Below are positions 45,373 through 53,255 of a stretch of 64,000 bases of DNA, in pieces (position 1 is the stretch's first letter; each line of letters starts with the position of its first letter). Under the pieces are notes generated by a model. That model saw only the letters and a list, made by a program, of their open reading frames with translations. It ran no database searches and was not told the DNA's origin. Location of the stretch: positions 4,307,001 to 4,371,000 of the forward strand of contig NZ_CP118615.1 in NCBI RefSeq assembly GCF_028993575.1, read 5' to 3'. This DNA is from Micromonospora cathayae. GTDB lineage: Bacteria; Actinomycetota; Actinomycetes; Mycobacteriales; Micromonosporaceae. The position numbers and the translations under genes are program-made.

Positions 45373-46110
45373 ATGAGTACACCGTACCCTAACGCGGTGG
45401 AGCCCGTCTGGGAGCGACCCGAACCCCGGGCGCGGGCCGCGCCGGTGCCGTTGAGCCGCAGCAAGATCGCCGCCACCGCCATCCGGGTGGCCGACGAGCA
45501 CGGCCTCGACGGGCTGTCGATCCGTAAGGTCGCCAAGGAACTGGGCGTCGGCCCGATGCGCCTCTACCACTACGTGGTCAACCGGTCCGAACTGCTCGAT
45601 CTGATGGTCGACGCCGTCTACGCCCGGATCGCCGAAGCCGACCGGCAGCCCGACCGGCAGCCCGACTGGCGGGCCACCGTGCTGGCCATCGCCCACCTGA
45701 CCCGGGTCGCCGCCCTCGACCACGAGTGGTTCGCCGACCTGCTCGGCGGAAGGCCGCACCTGGGTCCGAACGCGCTCGCCGTCGGCGAAGCCACCGCGGC
45801 GGCACTCAGCCACGCCCCGGGCGTGCGTGACCTCGCCGACCTGCAACGGGCCGTGGGCACCCTCAGCACCTTCATCGTCGGCGCGCTGCGCCGGGAGGTC
45901 ACCGAGCGGCGTACCGCCCGATCCACCGGCACCGACGAGTCCGCCTGGCAGGTCAGCCTCGGCCCCTACCTGACCCGTCAACTGGCGACCGGCAGGTACC
46001 CCACCATCGCCCGGCTCGTCATCGACGGCGCCCACCTCGACCCTGAGGAGAACTTCCACCGCAACCTGACCACCATCCTGGACGGCCTCGCCAGCCGTCC
46101 CGCCAGGTGA
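45373..46110 (+). CDS. TetR/AcrR-family regulator
   Basis: 245 residues. HTH at residues ~33-78 (SKIAATAIRVADEHGLDGLSIRKVAKELGVGPMRLYHYVVNRSELLDLMVDAVY), then a TetR_C_1-like helical ligand domain. Gene is divergent from the FAD monooxygenase; the 27-base gap (GTACGCTGTATCTTATGAGT) must hold both operators. No Shine-Dalgarno before the ATG, so the message may be leaderless. Confidence 0.93.
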   Translation: MSTPYPNAVEPVWERPEPRARAAPVPLSRSKIAATAIRVADEHGLDGLSIRKVAKELGVGPMRLYHYVVNRSELLDLMVDAVYARIAEADRQPDRQPDWRATVLAIAHLTRVAALDHEWFADLLGGRPHLGPNALAVGEATAAALSHAPGVRDLADLQRAVGTLSTFIVGALRREVTERRTARSTGTDESAWQVSLGPYLTRQLATGRYPTIARLVIDGAHLDPEENFHRNLTTILDGLASRPAR

Positions 46111-46247
46111 CCTCTGCTCGCGGTCCGCTCCGGTTCGAGGGCCGGCCGGTCGGGGTCAGGTTGGCCGGTGCCGCGCCGCGTGCCGGCCGTCCGGCACCCC
46201 GCCGGACCGGTAGCGGAGCACACCGTCCGGTGTCGTAGTCTGCGCTG

Positions 46248-46685
46248 GTGACGTGGGACCGGCCGGCTGGCACGATGCGCGGCTCCCGTGGTGTCGCGGT
46301 GGCCGTCGTCGTCGCGGCCCTCCTGTTCCTGCACGCGTTGCAGTGCGCCACGGGCAGGGACACGGTGGTGGCTCCGCTGGCCGCGACCGCCCCGGCTGCC
46401 GTCGTCGCCAGCTACGACGACCTGACGTCGGTGGCCCTCACCCAGCTCACCGCCATCGTCGCCCCGGCCGACGGCACGACCGCCGACGGGCACCACCCGC
46501 CGGCCGACGGTGGGATGGTGGCGACGGCCTGCGTGCTGTTGCTGGTGATCGGTGCCACCGTCGTGCTGTGGCTGCTCCGGCGTTGGCCGGGCCAGGTGAC
46601 CGTCGGTGGCGGGGTGCCGGGCCGACCGGTCGGCCCGGTGGTCACCGTCCGGCTGTTGTCCCTGCTGTGCGTGTCCCGGCGATAG
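46248..46685 (+). CDS. small membrane protein, unknown function
   Basis: 145 residues. Two hydrophobic segments: GVAVAVVVAALLFLHALQCA near the N-terminus (signal-anchor) and VATACVLLLVIGATVVLWLL at ~85-105, joined by a Gly/His/Asp-containing loop of about 50 residues. The LLFLHAL...AT pattern resembles the DUF6153 family of actinobacteria, but I am not sure. GTG start; no clear operon partner. Confidence 0.6.
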   Translation: MTWDRPAGTMRGSRGVAVAVVVAALLFLHALQCATGRDTVVAPLAATAPAAVVASYDDLTSVALTQLTAIVAPADGTTADGHHPPADGGMVATACVLLLVIGATVVLWLLRRWPGQVTVGGGVPGRPVGPVVTVRLLSLLCVSRR

Positions 46686-46820
46686 GACCGGACGCCGTGG
46701 TGCGTCCCCAGCGGTGGCACGTGTCCCGGTCGGGTCGCCAGCCCGTCTGACACCGCTCTGTCCGGTCCGGTGGCGGGCTCGATCGTGCCCTCGCCGGCTT
46801 CGCCGATGCGGCTCGCGCAC
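46686..46820. other. non-coding gap before the tandem repeats
   Basis: Nothing recognisable apart from GC-rich sequence; together with the repeats that follow it separates the small membrane protein gene from the DsbA-like gene (338 bases). Confidence 0.3.
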
Positions 46821-46975
46821 CGGAGCAGATCAGCGTCCGACCGCCCACCCCTCCCCGGGCCGGATCACCGCGCCCCGCCCGCCCACCCTGCTCCGGGCGG
46901 ATCACCGCGACCCGACCGCCCATCCCGTCCTGGGCCGGACCACCGCGACCCGACCGACAGCCCGGAACCGACCCC
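46821..46975. repeat. degenerate ~37-base tandem repeats, four copies
   Basis: Units share GGATCACCGCGACCCGACCG followed by CCCACCC- or CCCATCCC-like text and a CTCCGGGC/CTGGGCC joint: copies begin near 46821, 46859, 46895 and 46932. They end about 50 bases before the DsbA-like gene. Not CRISPR: spacing between matches is not unique sequence. Confidence 0.6.
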
Positions 46976-47023
46976 TCCCGCCCGGCGGCTGACCGCCGGC
47001 CCTCCGACCGACGAGGACCATCG

Positions 47024-47683
47024 ATGACGAAGAACACCCGACTGACCCTGGCGGCCGTGGTCGCGCTCATGCTCCTGCTCGGCATACCACTGCTGGTCAA
47101 GCGTTCCGACGAACCGCGACCCGCGCAACAGACCGGCGGCATCGTCGACGCGGCGGTACTGGTGCGCGAGGACAGCCACCGACTGTCCACCGCCGCCGCC
47201 GGCAGGGTCACCCTGGTCGAGTTCCTCGACTTCGAATGCGAGTCCTGCGCCGCCGCCTACCCGGCGGTCAGCGAACTCCTGACCACCTACGGCGACCGGA
47301 TCACGTTCGTCGTCCGGTACTTCCCCATCCCCAGCCACCCGAACGCCGAACTGGCCGCCCGGGTCGCGCAGGCCGCCGCCAACCAGGGCCGCTTCGCCGA
47401 CATGTACGCGAAGCTGTTCGAGAACCAGACAGACTGGAGCCACCGCGACGATCCCCAGACCGCGACGTTCCTCGGCTACGCCCGCGCGCTCGGGCTGGAC
47501 ATGACGCGGTTCCAGCGGGACCTCGACGACCCGGCGACCGCCGCCCGGGTGGCGAAGGACAGGACCGACGGGCTGGCCGCCGGGGTGACCGGCACCCCCA
47601 CGTTCTTCCTCAACGGCCGGCACCTGAGCGAGGTACGCACCCAGCAGGACCTTACCGACGCCATCGACGCGGCCCTGGGATGA
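47024..47683 (+). CDS. DsbA-like thioredoxin-fold protein
   Basis: 219 residues, anchored by an N-terminal hydrophobic segment (LAAVVALMLLLGIPLLV), facing the outside. Thioredoxin fold with active site FECESC (CESC in place of CPHC/CPYC), DFECESCAAAYPAVSELL, and cis-Pro loop GVTGTPTFFLNG. It should oxidise cysteine pairs in exported proteins. ATGA overlap with a VKOR gene supports recharging by that partner. GAGGA precedes the ATG. Confidence 0.92.
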   Translation: MTKNTRLTLAAVVALMLLLGIPLLVKRSDEPRPAQQTGGIVDAAVLVREDSHRLSTAAAGRVTLVEFLDFECESCAAAYPAVSELLTTYGDRITFVVRYFPIPSHPNAELAARVAQAAANQGRFADMYAKLFENQTDWSHRDDPQTATFLGYARALGLDMTRFQRDLDDPATAARVAKDRTDGLAAGVTGTPTFFLNGRHLSEVRTQQDLTDAIDAALG

Positions 47684-48318
47684 GCGCCGTCGCCACCGAC
47701 CGCCGTACCACGGCCGCCGAGCGGAACGGGGAGTTCCTCAGCCGGGTCACCGCCTGGATCTGCACGCTCGGCGGCCTGACCGGTCTGCTCGCCGCAGCCG
47801 TGCTCACCGTCGAGCGGCTCCACCTCGCCGTCGACCCCGGCTACGTGCCGACCTGCAGCATCAACCCGGTCCTGGCCTGCGGATCGGTGATGACCAGCGA
47901 GCAGGCACAGGCGTTCGGCATCCCGAACACCCTGATCGGGGTGGCCGGGTTCGCCGTGGTGTCCACCATCGGTGTCGCCCTGCTAGCCCGGGTGCCGTTG
48001 CCGCGATGGTTCTGGTTCGGTCTGCAGGCCGGTGCCACGTTCGGGGTGATCTTCGTGCACTGGCTCGTCTACCAGAGCCTGTACGTCATCGGTGCCCTCT
48101 GCCCCTACTGCATGCTGGTCTGGGCCGCCACCATCCCGATCTTCCTGTACGTGACGGCGCACAACCTGCACACCAACGCCGGCGTCCTCCCCGGGCCACT
48201 GCGCCCGCCCCTCGCCGCCGTGGTCCGCTACCACAGTCTGCTTCTCGTGCTGTGGTACGCCGCCATCGTCGCCGCGATCCTGCACCGCTTCCGGGCGTAC
48301 TGGACCACCTTCGGCTGA
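47680..48318 (+). CDS. vitamin K epoxide reductase (VKOR) family protein
   Basis: 212 residues, four to five membrane segments. The loop cysteines (PTCSINPVLACGSVM) and quinone-side motif (GALCPYCMLVW) are those of bacterial VKOR proteins that re-oxidise DsbA using menaquinone. Overlaps the DsbA-like gene by ATGA, so the two form a disulfide-generating pair. Confidence 0.93.
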   Translation: MSAVATDRRTTAAERNGEFLSRVTAWICTLGGLTGLLAAAVLTVERLHLAVDPGYVPTCSINPVLACGSVMTSEQAQAFGIPNTLIGVAGFAVVSTIGVALLARVPLPRWFWFGLQAGATFGVIFVHWLVYQSLYVIGALCPYCMLVWAATIPIFLYVTAHNLHTNAGVLPGPLRPPLAAVVRYHSLLLVLWYAAIVAAILHRFRAYWTTFG

Positions 48319-48359
48319 GCCCGCCACCTGCCCGGCATCCCGGGTCACGGACACCGGTC

Positions 48360-49025
48360 CTAGCTGTCCGGAGTCAGGCCGTGGCGGGTGGCGTAGCTCG
48401 CGGCCTCGGTACGGTTCCGGGCACCGATCTTGGCGAACGCGTTGTTGACGTGGGTCTTCACCGTCGTCTCGGCGACGTAGAGCACCGCCGCGATCTCCGC
48501 GTTGGTCCGTCCCCCGGCGAGCTGGCCGAGCACCTCCGCCTCCCGTGGGGTGAGCCCGTCCGGCAGCCGCCCGGGTCGCCGCCCGACGGTGGCCCGGCGG
48601 CTCATCGCCTCGGCGAGCCGGGCCGCCACCAGCGGGTCGAACAACGCGTGACCGCCGGCCGCCGCCCGCAGCGCCATGGCGATCTCGGCACGTCCCGCGT
48701 CCTTGGTCAGGTAGCCCCGGGCGCCGGCCGCGAGCGCGCCCGCGATCGACTCGTCGTCGGCGTAGGTGGTCAGCACCACCACCGCCACCTCCGGGAAGTG
48801 TTCCCGGACCCGGGCGGTGGCGGTGACCCCGTCGAGCACCGGCATCCGGAGATCCATCAACACGACGTCCGGCCGGTGGTCGGCGACCAGCTCCAGCGCC
48901 CGCGCACCGTCACCGGCGGAACCGACGACGGTCACGCCGTCGGTCAGTTCCAGCAGCGCGGTCAACCCCTCCCGGACCAGTTGCTGGTCGTCGACGACGA
49001 GCACCCGCAGCGGCCGCTCGCTCAT
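48360..49025 (-). CDS. NarL/LuxR-family response regulator
   Basis: 221 residues. Receiver domain with phospho-acceptor Asp in VVLMDLRMPVLDG, Lys in LTKDAGRAE; LuxR helix-turn-helix at the C-terminus (LTPREAEVLGQLAGGRTNAEIAAVLYVAETTVKTHVNNAFAKIG). ATG 49025 overlaps the sensor-kinase stop; GTG-led longer versions are not supported. Target genes are unknown. Confidence 0.95.
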   Translation of the reverse strand: MSERPLRVLVVDDQQLVREGLTALLELTDGVTVVGSAGDGARALELVADHRPDVVLMDLRMPVLDGVTATARVREHFPEVAVVVLTTYADDESIAGALAAGARGYLTKDAGRAEIAMALRAAAGGHALFDPLVAARLAEAMSRRATVGRRPGRLPDGLTPREAEVLGQLAGGRTNAEIAAVLYVAETTVKTHVNNAFAKIGARNRTEAASYATRHGLTPDS

Positions 49026-50143
49026 CCTGGCACCTCCGCGGTGACTCGCCACCCGCCGTCCACGACACCCGCCTCCAATGTTCCACCCACCAGCGCGATC
49101 CGTTCCCGTACCCCGGTCAGGCCGAAACCGCCGCCCGCCGCCGTGGCCGCCGGTACCCGGTTCTCCACGGTCAGGCGGACCGACGACCCCGCGTACTCCA
49201 GGGTGAGCGTGACCGGAGTGCCGGGCGCGTGCCGGGCCGCGTTGGTCAGCGCCTCCCGGGCCGTTCCCAGCAGCGACACCTCGGCACCGGACGGCAGGCC
49301 ACGCGGTCCGCCCACGGTGCGCAGCGTGACCGGCGTCGCGTGGTCGACCCGGTGCCCGGCCGCCAGGTCGTCCAACGCCCTGGGCAGGGGCGGCACGTCG
49401 GCCCGTAGCGCCTCTACCGCCGACCGGGCCTCGACCAGACCGTCGGCGGCCAATCGGCGGGCCCGCCGGACGCGTTCGGCGGCACCCGCCACGTCACCCC
49501 GCTCGGTGAGCTGCGCCTCGGCGACCTCGAGCTGGACCCCGAGCGCACCCAACGAGTGGGCCAGCACGTCGTGCAGCTCACGCGCGATCCGGGTCCGCTC
49601 GTCCAGTGCCGCCGCCTGGGCGAGCGCCTCCTGGGTCCGCAGCGTCTCCTCCGTCCGGAGCCGGTGCTCCCGTCGGTGCAGGCTGAACAGCACCAGGATG
49701 ACGATCATCGCGGGTTGGGTGAGCATCGCGGTCGCGCCGTGACCGGCGAGCCACAGCCCGGTCAGCAGCACCGCGATGACCGCGCCGGTCAATGACAGGA
49801 TCGCCCACAGCGGCATCCGGGGCAGCAGCACGAACGTGAACAGGCTGCTGTAGAGGAACAACAGCACCGACCCGTTGTGCGGCAGCGGTGTGACGGCCGC
49901 CGGCAGCAGGGCGGCCACCGCGAGCGCGATCCGGGCGGCCCGAGGGAACCGGGTGTCCGCACCCACGAAGAACAGCCATCCGGTGAAACTCGCGACGAGC
50001 GCCGGCCGCACGAACCCGCTCATGCCGGGATAGAACAGCAGCGAACACACCAGCAGTACGGTCAGCACGATCCGCACCAGCCAACCCGTCTCGGGATCGT
50101 CGGCCCGGATCAGCCGCAGCCCCTGGGTGGCCAGGCGGCGCAT
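49022..50143 (-). CDS. sensor histidine kinase (HisKA_3 type)
   Basis: 373 residues. Five to six N-terminal membrane segments (residues ~25-155), DHp with phospho-His in RIARELHDVLAHSLGALGVQLEVAEAQL, and ATPase domain with REALTNAARHA and GFGLTGVRERIALVGG. Partner of the overlapping NarL-type regulator. No large extracellular sensor domain, so the signal is probably membrane-derived. Confidence 0.94.
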   Translation of the reverse strand: MRRLATQGLRLIRADDPETGWLVRIVLTVLLVCSLLFYPGMSGFVRPALVASFTGWLFFVGADTRFPRAARIALAVAALLPAAVTPLPHNGSVLLFLYSSLFTFVLLPRMPLWAILSLTGAVIAVLLTGLWLAGHGATAMLTQPAMIVILVLFSLHRREHRLRTEETLRTQEALAQAAALDERTRIARELHDVLAHSLGALGVQLEVAEAQLTERGDVAGAAERVRRARRLAADGLVEARSAVEALRADVPPLPRALDDLAAGHRVDHATPVTLRTVGGPRGLPSGAEVSLLGTAREALTNAARHAPGTPVTLTLEYAGSSVRLTVENRVPAATAAGGGFGLTGVRERIALVGGTLEAGVVDGGWRVTAEVPG

Positions 50144-50158
50144 CGTCGCGAGCAGGGG

Positions 50159-50416
50159 TCAGTCCCGTTCCCGGAGCACGGTGAGGATCAGGTCCAGCAC
50201 GAGCAGACGGTAGGCGACGAACGCGAGGCCCACCACCCCGAGGACCACCAGCACCGCCACCACCATCCGACCGGTCACCCTGCCACCCTCCTGCTCCAGG
50301 ACCCTACCGAGCACCGCGCCCACGACCCGGGTGGTACGACTGCCACGCCGGTCACCGCCGATCAGCTGGCTCGCGACCCGTACGACGCTCCTACCTCGGG
50401 AGTTCCGTTCGTCCAT
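50159..50416 (-). CDS. small single-span membrane protein
   Basis: 85 residues: basic N-terminus with many Arg/Gly, one membrane span (VVAVLVVLGVVGLAFVAYRLLV) near residues 50-72, charged C-terminal tip. Encoded 16 bases upstream of the kinase on the same strand and overlapping the 3' end of the EcfS frame, so it may be the first gene of the two-component operon. Not recognised. Confidence 0.5.
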   Translation of the reverse strand: MDERNSRGRSVVRVASQLIGGDRRGSRTTRVVGAVLGRVLEQEGGRVTGRMVVAVLVVLGVVGLAFVAYRLLVLDLILTVLRERD

Positions 50417-51438
50417 GCCCCGAACGCTACGAACCAGTCCCGCTCAACCGGCACCCCCACACGATGGAGACCAGGGTGGAGAAACCTCCCCCTTTCACCT
50501 CCCCCTCCCACCCTTCCCCGCCCCGTCATCGGGGCGGGGGAAGCGGTGGGGGAGGTGGGGGGAGAGGGTGCGGGTTGGGGGTGGGTGAACGTTGTGGGGG
50601 CGTGGAATGCGGCTCGTCGGGCTGCCCTGCGTAGCGCGGCGAGCACCGCCGGGCCGGCGAGGAGCACCGCCACGGCGGTGGTGACCGCCCGGCCGGTGTC
50701 CCAGCCGAAGGTGGAGGTCACGGCGGTGAACACCGCGAAGCGGTGCAGGTTCTCCAGGACCGGCGCACCGGCCACGTAGGACAGCTGGGTGTCCGCGCCG
50801 GCGCTGAACGGCCAGAACCACAGGTTCATCAGCAGCCCGTAGCCGTAGGCGGCGAGCGCGCCGTAGCCGGCCAGTACGACGATCTCGACGCGACCCCGTA
50901 GCCGCCCCGGCAGCAGGCCGGCACCGAGACCGATCCAGGACGCGGCCAGCATCTGGAACGGCAGCCACGGCCCGACCCCGGCAGTGAGCAGCGCGGAGGC
51001 GAACAACGACGTCGAGCCGAGCAGGAACCCGAACCCCGGTCCGAAGACCCGGCCGGCGAGCACCAGGAGGAAGAACACGGTCTCGATGCCGGCGGTGCCG
51101 GCCCCGAGCGGACGCAGCGCGGCGTTGACGGCGGCGAGCACCCCGAGCATCGCCAGGGCCTTGCTGTCGATGCCGCCCGAGGTGAGTTCGGCCAGTACGA
51201 GCGCCACCAGCACCGGCAGCATCACGACGAAGACCAGTGGGGCCTCGCCGGCCCGGGCGGTGCTCTCCGGAGACGCCGGCACGAACAACGGCCAGGTGAA
51301 GGTGGCCAGCGCGGCGGCCGACGCGAGCGCCAGCACCACGGCGGTACGCGGCGCTACCCGCAGCACGCTCGTGTCGGCTCGCCGGCGGGTCCGTGGCGTG
51401 CTCGTGTCGGCTCGCCGGCGGGTCCGTGGCGTGCTCAT
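50362..51438 (-). CDS. ECF transporter S component
   Basis: 358 residues as open frame. Six hydrophobic segments (for example AVVLALASAAALATFTWPLFVP, IETVFFLLVLAGRVFGPGFGFLLGSTSLFASALL) with the S-component look: GFLLGSTSLFASALLTAGVGPWLPFQMLAASWIGLGAGLLP. Normal S components end near AALRRAARRAAF (~residue 275); the following ~80 residues are Pro/Gly-rich and run into the next gene, so a frameshift or lost stop near 50550-50620 is possible. N-terminus has an 11-residue repeat from tandem DNA. Under a cobalamin riboswitch, so it should bind cobalamin or a precursor. Confidence 0.82.
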   Translation of the reverse strand: MSTPRTRRRADTSTPRTRRRADTSVLRVAPRTAVVLALASAAALATFTWPLFVPASPESTARAGEAPLVFVVMLPVLVALVLAELTSGGIDSKALAMLGVLAAVNAALRPLGAGTAGIETVFFLLVLAGRVFGPGFGFLLGSTSLFASALLTAGVGPWLPFQMLAASWIGLGAGLLPGRLRGRVEIVVLAGYGALAAYGYGLLMNLWFWPFSAGADTQLSYVAGAPVLENLHRFAVFTAVTSTFGWDTGRAVTTAVAVLLAGPAVLAALRRAARRAAFHAPTTFTHPQPAPSPPTSPTASPAPMTGRGRVGGGGERGRFLHPGLHRVGVPVERDWFVAFGAWTNGTPEVGASYGSRAS

Positions 51439-51446
51439 GTCGGCTC
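51368..51446. repeat. 33-base tandem repeat at the start of the EcfS gene
   Basis: Two identical 33-base copies (51368-51400, 51401-51433) plus a 13-base partial copy with one mismatch. It encodes repeated RRRADTSTPRT at the N-terminus. The partial copy contains the start codon and the stop of the upstream ATPase gene. Confidence 0.9.
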
Positions 51447-53255
51447 TCCGGCCGGCCCGAGCGCGGCGGCGACCTGCTCGACCGTCAACCACGGGGCCGG
51501 GGCGAGCACCTTGGCCACCTGCGGGGCGAACGCCGGTGAGGCGAGCATGACCTCGGCCGTGGTGCCGTCGGCCACGATCTCTCCCTCGGCCATCACGATC
51601 ACCCGGTCGGCCAGCGCCGCGACGAGTTCGACGTCGTGCGTCGCCACCACGATGCTGCGGCCACCGGCGGCCAGCCCCCGTACCAGGGCCACGAACCGGC
51701 GCTTGGCGAGATAGTCCAGTCCACGGGTCGGCTCGTCGAGCAGCACCACCGGTGGGGCGGCGGTGAGCTGGACGGCGAGCGCGAGCGCCAACCGCTGTCC
51801 CTCGGACAGGTCCCGGGGGTGCCGGTCGCCGGGCAGGTCGGGGGCGAGCCGGTCCAGCAGGGCCCGGCAGGTGCCGCCCGGGACCCCGGACTCCCGGTCG
51901 GCCTGGTGGCATTCGGCGTCCACCGTCTCCAGGTACAGCAGGTCGCCGGGCGTCTGCGGTACCAGGCCGACGTGGCGGCGGGCCTGACCGGCCGGCAGCG
52001 CCTTCGGGTCCACACCGCCCGCCGGGCCGGTTCCGGCCGGACCGTCACCTTGAGGTCCGGCGACGGCATCGCCCCGGGGGGCGGCGTCGACACCGGCCGG
52101 TGGGGCGCCGGCATCGCCCTGGGGGGCGACGACGATGCCGGCCGGTGGGGCGCCGGCACCGCCCCGGGGGGCGGGGACTGTACCGGTCAGTGGGGCTACG
52201 GCACCGGCCCGGAGGGCGGGGACGGTCACGGTGCCGGCCTGCCGGGGGCCGCTGCCCTGCACCGCCCACAGCAGGCTGGACTTGCCGGAGCCGTTGCGGC
52301 CCATCAGCGCCACCACCCGGCCACGGTGCAGGTCGAGGTCGACGCCGGCCACGGCGACCGTGCCCGGGTACCGGACGACGATCCCCCGGGCGGTCAATGC
52401 CACTCCGGTGTCCGTAGCCGGGGCCGGGCCGGGCGGGTTCCGCTCCGGGAGCCGTCCGCGCAGGTCAGCGGCCCGGCGGCGGGCGTCCCGCACCGACAGC
52501 GGCAGCGGTGTCCAACCGGCCAGGCGGCCCAGCTCGACGAGCGGCGGGGCCAGGTCCACGGCGGACAGCACCGCCGCCGGCGCACCGTCGAGCACGTGAC
52601 CGTCACCCGGCAGGTAGAGCAGCCGGTCGGCGTACTGCACGACGCGCTCCAGCCGGTGCTCGGCCAGCACCACGGTCACCCCGAGGTCGTGCACCAGCCG
52701 GGTGACGGCGGCGAGCACGTCCTCGGCGGCGGTGGGGTCCAGCGCGGAGGTGGGTTCGTCGAGCACCAGCACCCGGGGATGACTGGTGAGCACCGCCCCG
52801 ATGGCGACCCGCTGCTGCTGCCCGCCGGAGAGCGTCCGCAGCGGACGGTGGCGCAGCTCGGCGATGCCGAGCAGGTCCAGCGTCTCCTCGACCCGCTTGC
52901 GCATCACCGTCGACGGTAGGGCCAACTGCTCCATGCCGTACGCCAGCTCCTCCTCGACGGTGTCGGTGACGAACCCGGCCAGCGGGTCCTGACCGACCAC
53001 CCCGACCACGTCGGCGAGGTCACGGGGCGGGTGCCGGCGGGTGTCCCGGCCGTCCACGGTGACGGTGCCGTACAGGGTGCCCCCGGTGAAGTGCGGCACC
53101 AGCCCGTTGACCGCCCGCAGCAGCGTCGACTTGCCGGCCCCGGTACGCCCGGCGACCAGGCACAGCTCGCCCTCCTCGACCCGCAGCGTGACGTCGCGCA
53201 GCGGCGGCGGGCCGCCCTCGGCGTACCGGACGGTCACCCGGTCGAACGTGATCAT
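51435..53255 (-). CDS. ECF transporter ATP-binding protein, two fused ABC domains (EcfA1-EcfA2)
   Basis: 606 residues. Domain 1: Walker A AGRTGAGKST, signature LSGGQQQR, Walker B VLVLDEPTSALD, switch AEHRLERV. Domain 2: Walker A MGRNGSGKSS, signature LSEGQRLAL (degenerate S in the LSGGQ), Walker B VVLLDEPTRGLD, switch ATHDVELV. Between Walker A and the rest of domain 2 lies a ~60-residue Ala/Gly/Pro-rich insertion of 15-residue repeats. ATG 53255 overlaps ecfT. Energises uptake via EcfT. Confidence 0.93.
   Translation of the reverse strand: MITFDRVTVRYAEGGPPPLRDVTLRVEEGELCLVAGRTGAGKSTLLRAVNGLVPHFTGGTLYGTVTVDGRDTRRHPPRDLADVVGVVGQDPLAGFVTDTVEEELAYGMEQLALPSTVMRKRVEETLDLLGIAELRHRPLRTLSGGQQQRVAIGAVLTSHPRVLVLDEPTSALDPTAAEDVLAAVTRLVHDLGVTVVLAEHRLERVVQYADRLLYLPGDGHVLDGAPAAVLSAVDLAPPLVELGRLAGWTPLPLSVRDARRRAADLRGRLPERNPPGPAPATDTGVALTARGIVVRYPGTVAVAGVDLDLHRGRVVALMGRNGSGKSSLLWAVQGSGPRQAGTVTVPALRAGAVAPLTGTVPAPRGGAGAPPAGIVVAPQGDAGAPPAGVDAAPRGDAVAGPQGDGPAGTGPAGGVDPKALPAGQARRHVGLVPQTPGDLLYLETVDAECHQADRESGVPGGTCRALLDRLAPDLPGDRHPRDLSEGQRLALALAVQLTAAPPVVLLDEPTRGLDYLAKRRFVALVRGLAAGGRSIVVATHDVELVAALADRVIVMAEGEIVADGTTAEVMLASPAFAPQVAKVLAPAPWLTVEQVAAALGPAGEPT
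52035..52220. repeat. 45-base coding repeat inside EcfA domain 2
   Basis: Three to four 45-base units encoding GAGAPPAGIVVAPQG, DAGAPPAGVDAAPRG and relatives. The insertion falls between the Walker A helix and the Q-loop of the second nucleotide-binding domain, where the family has only a short loop. Confidence 0.85.

Noticed and set aside
46821..46975. CRISPR array
   Set aside because: Repeats are degenerate and adjacent with no unique spacers and no cas genes.
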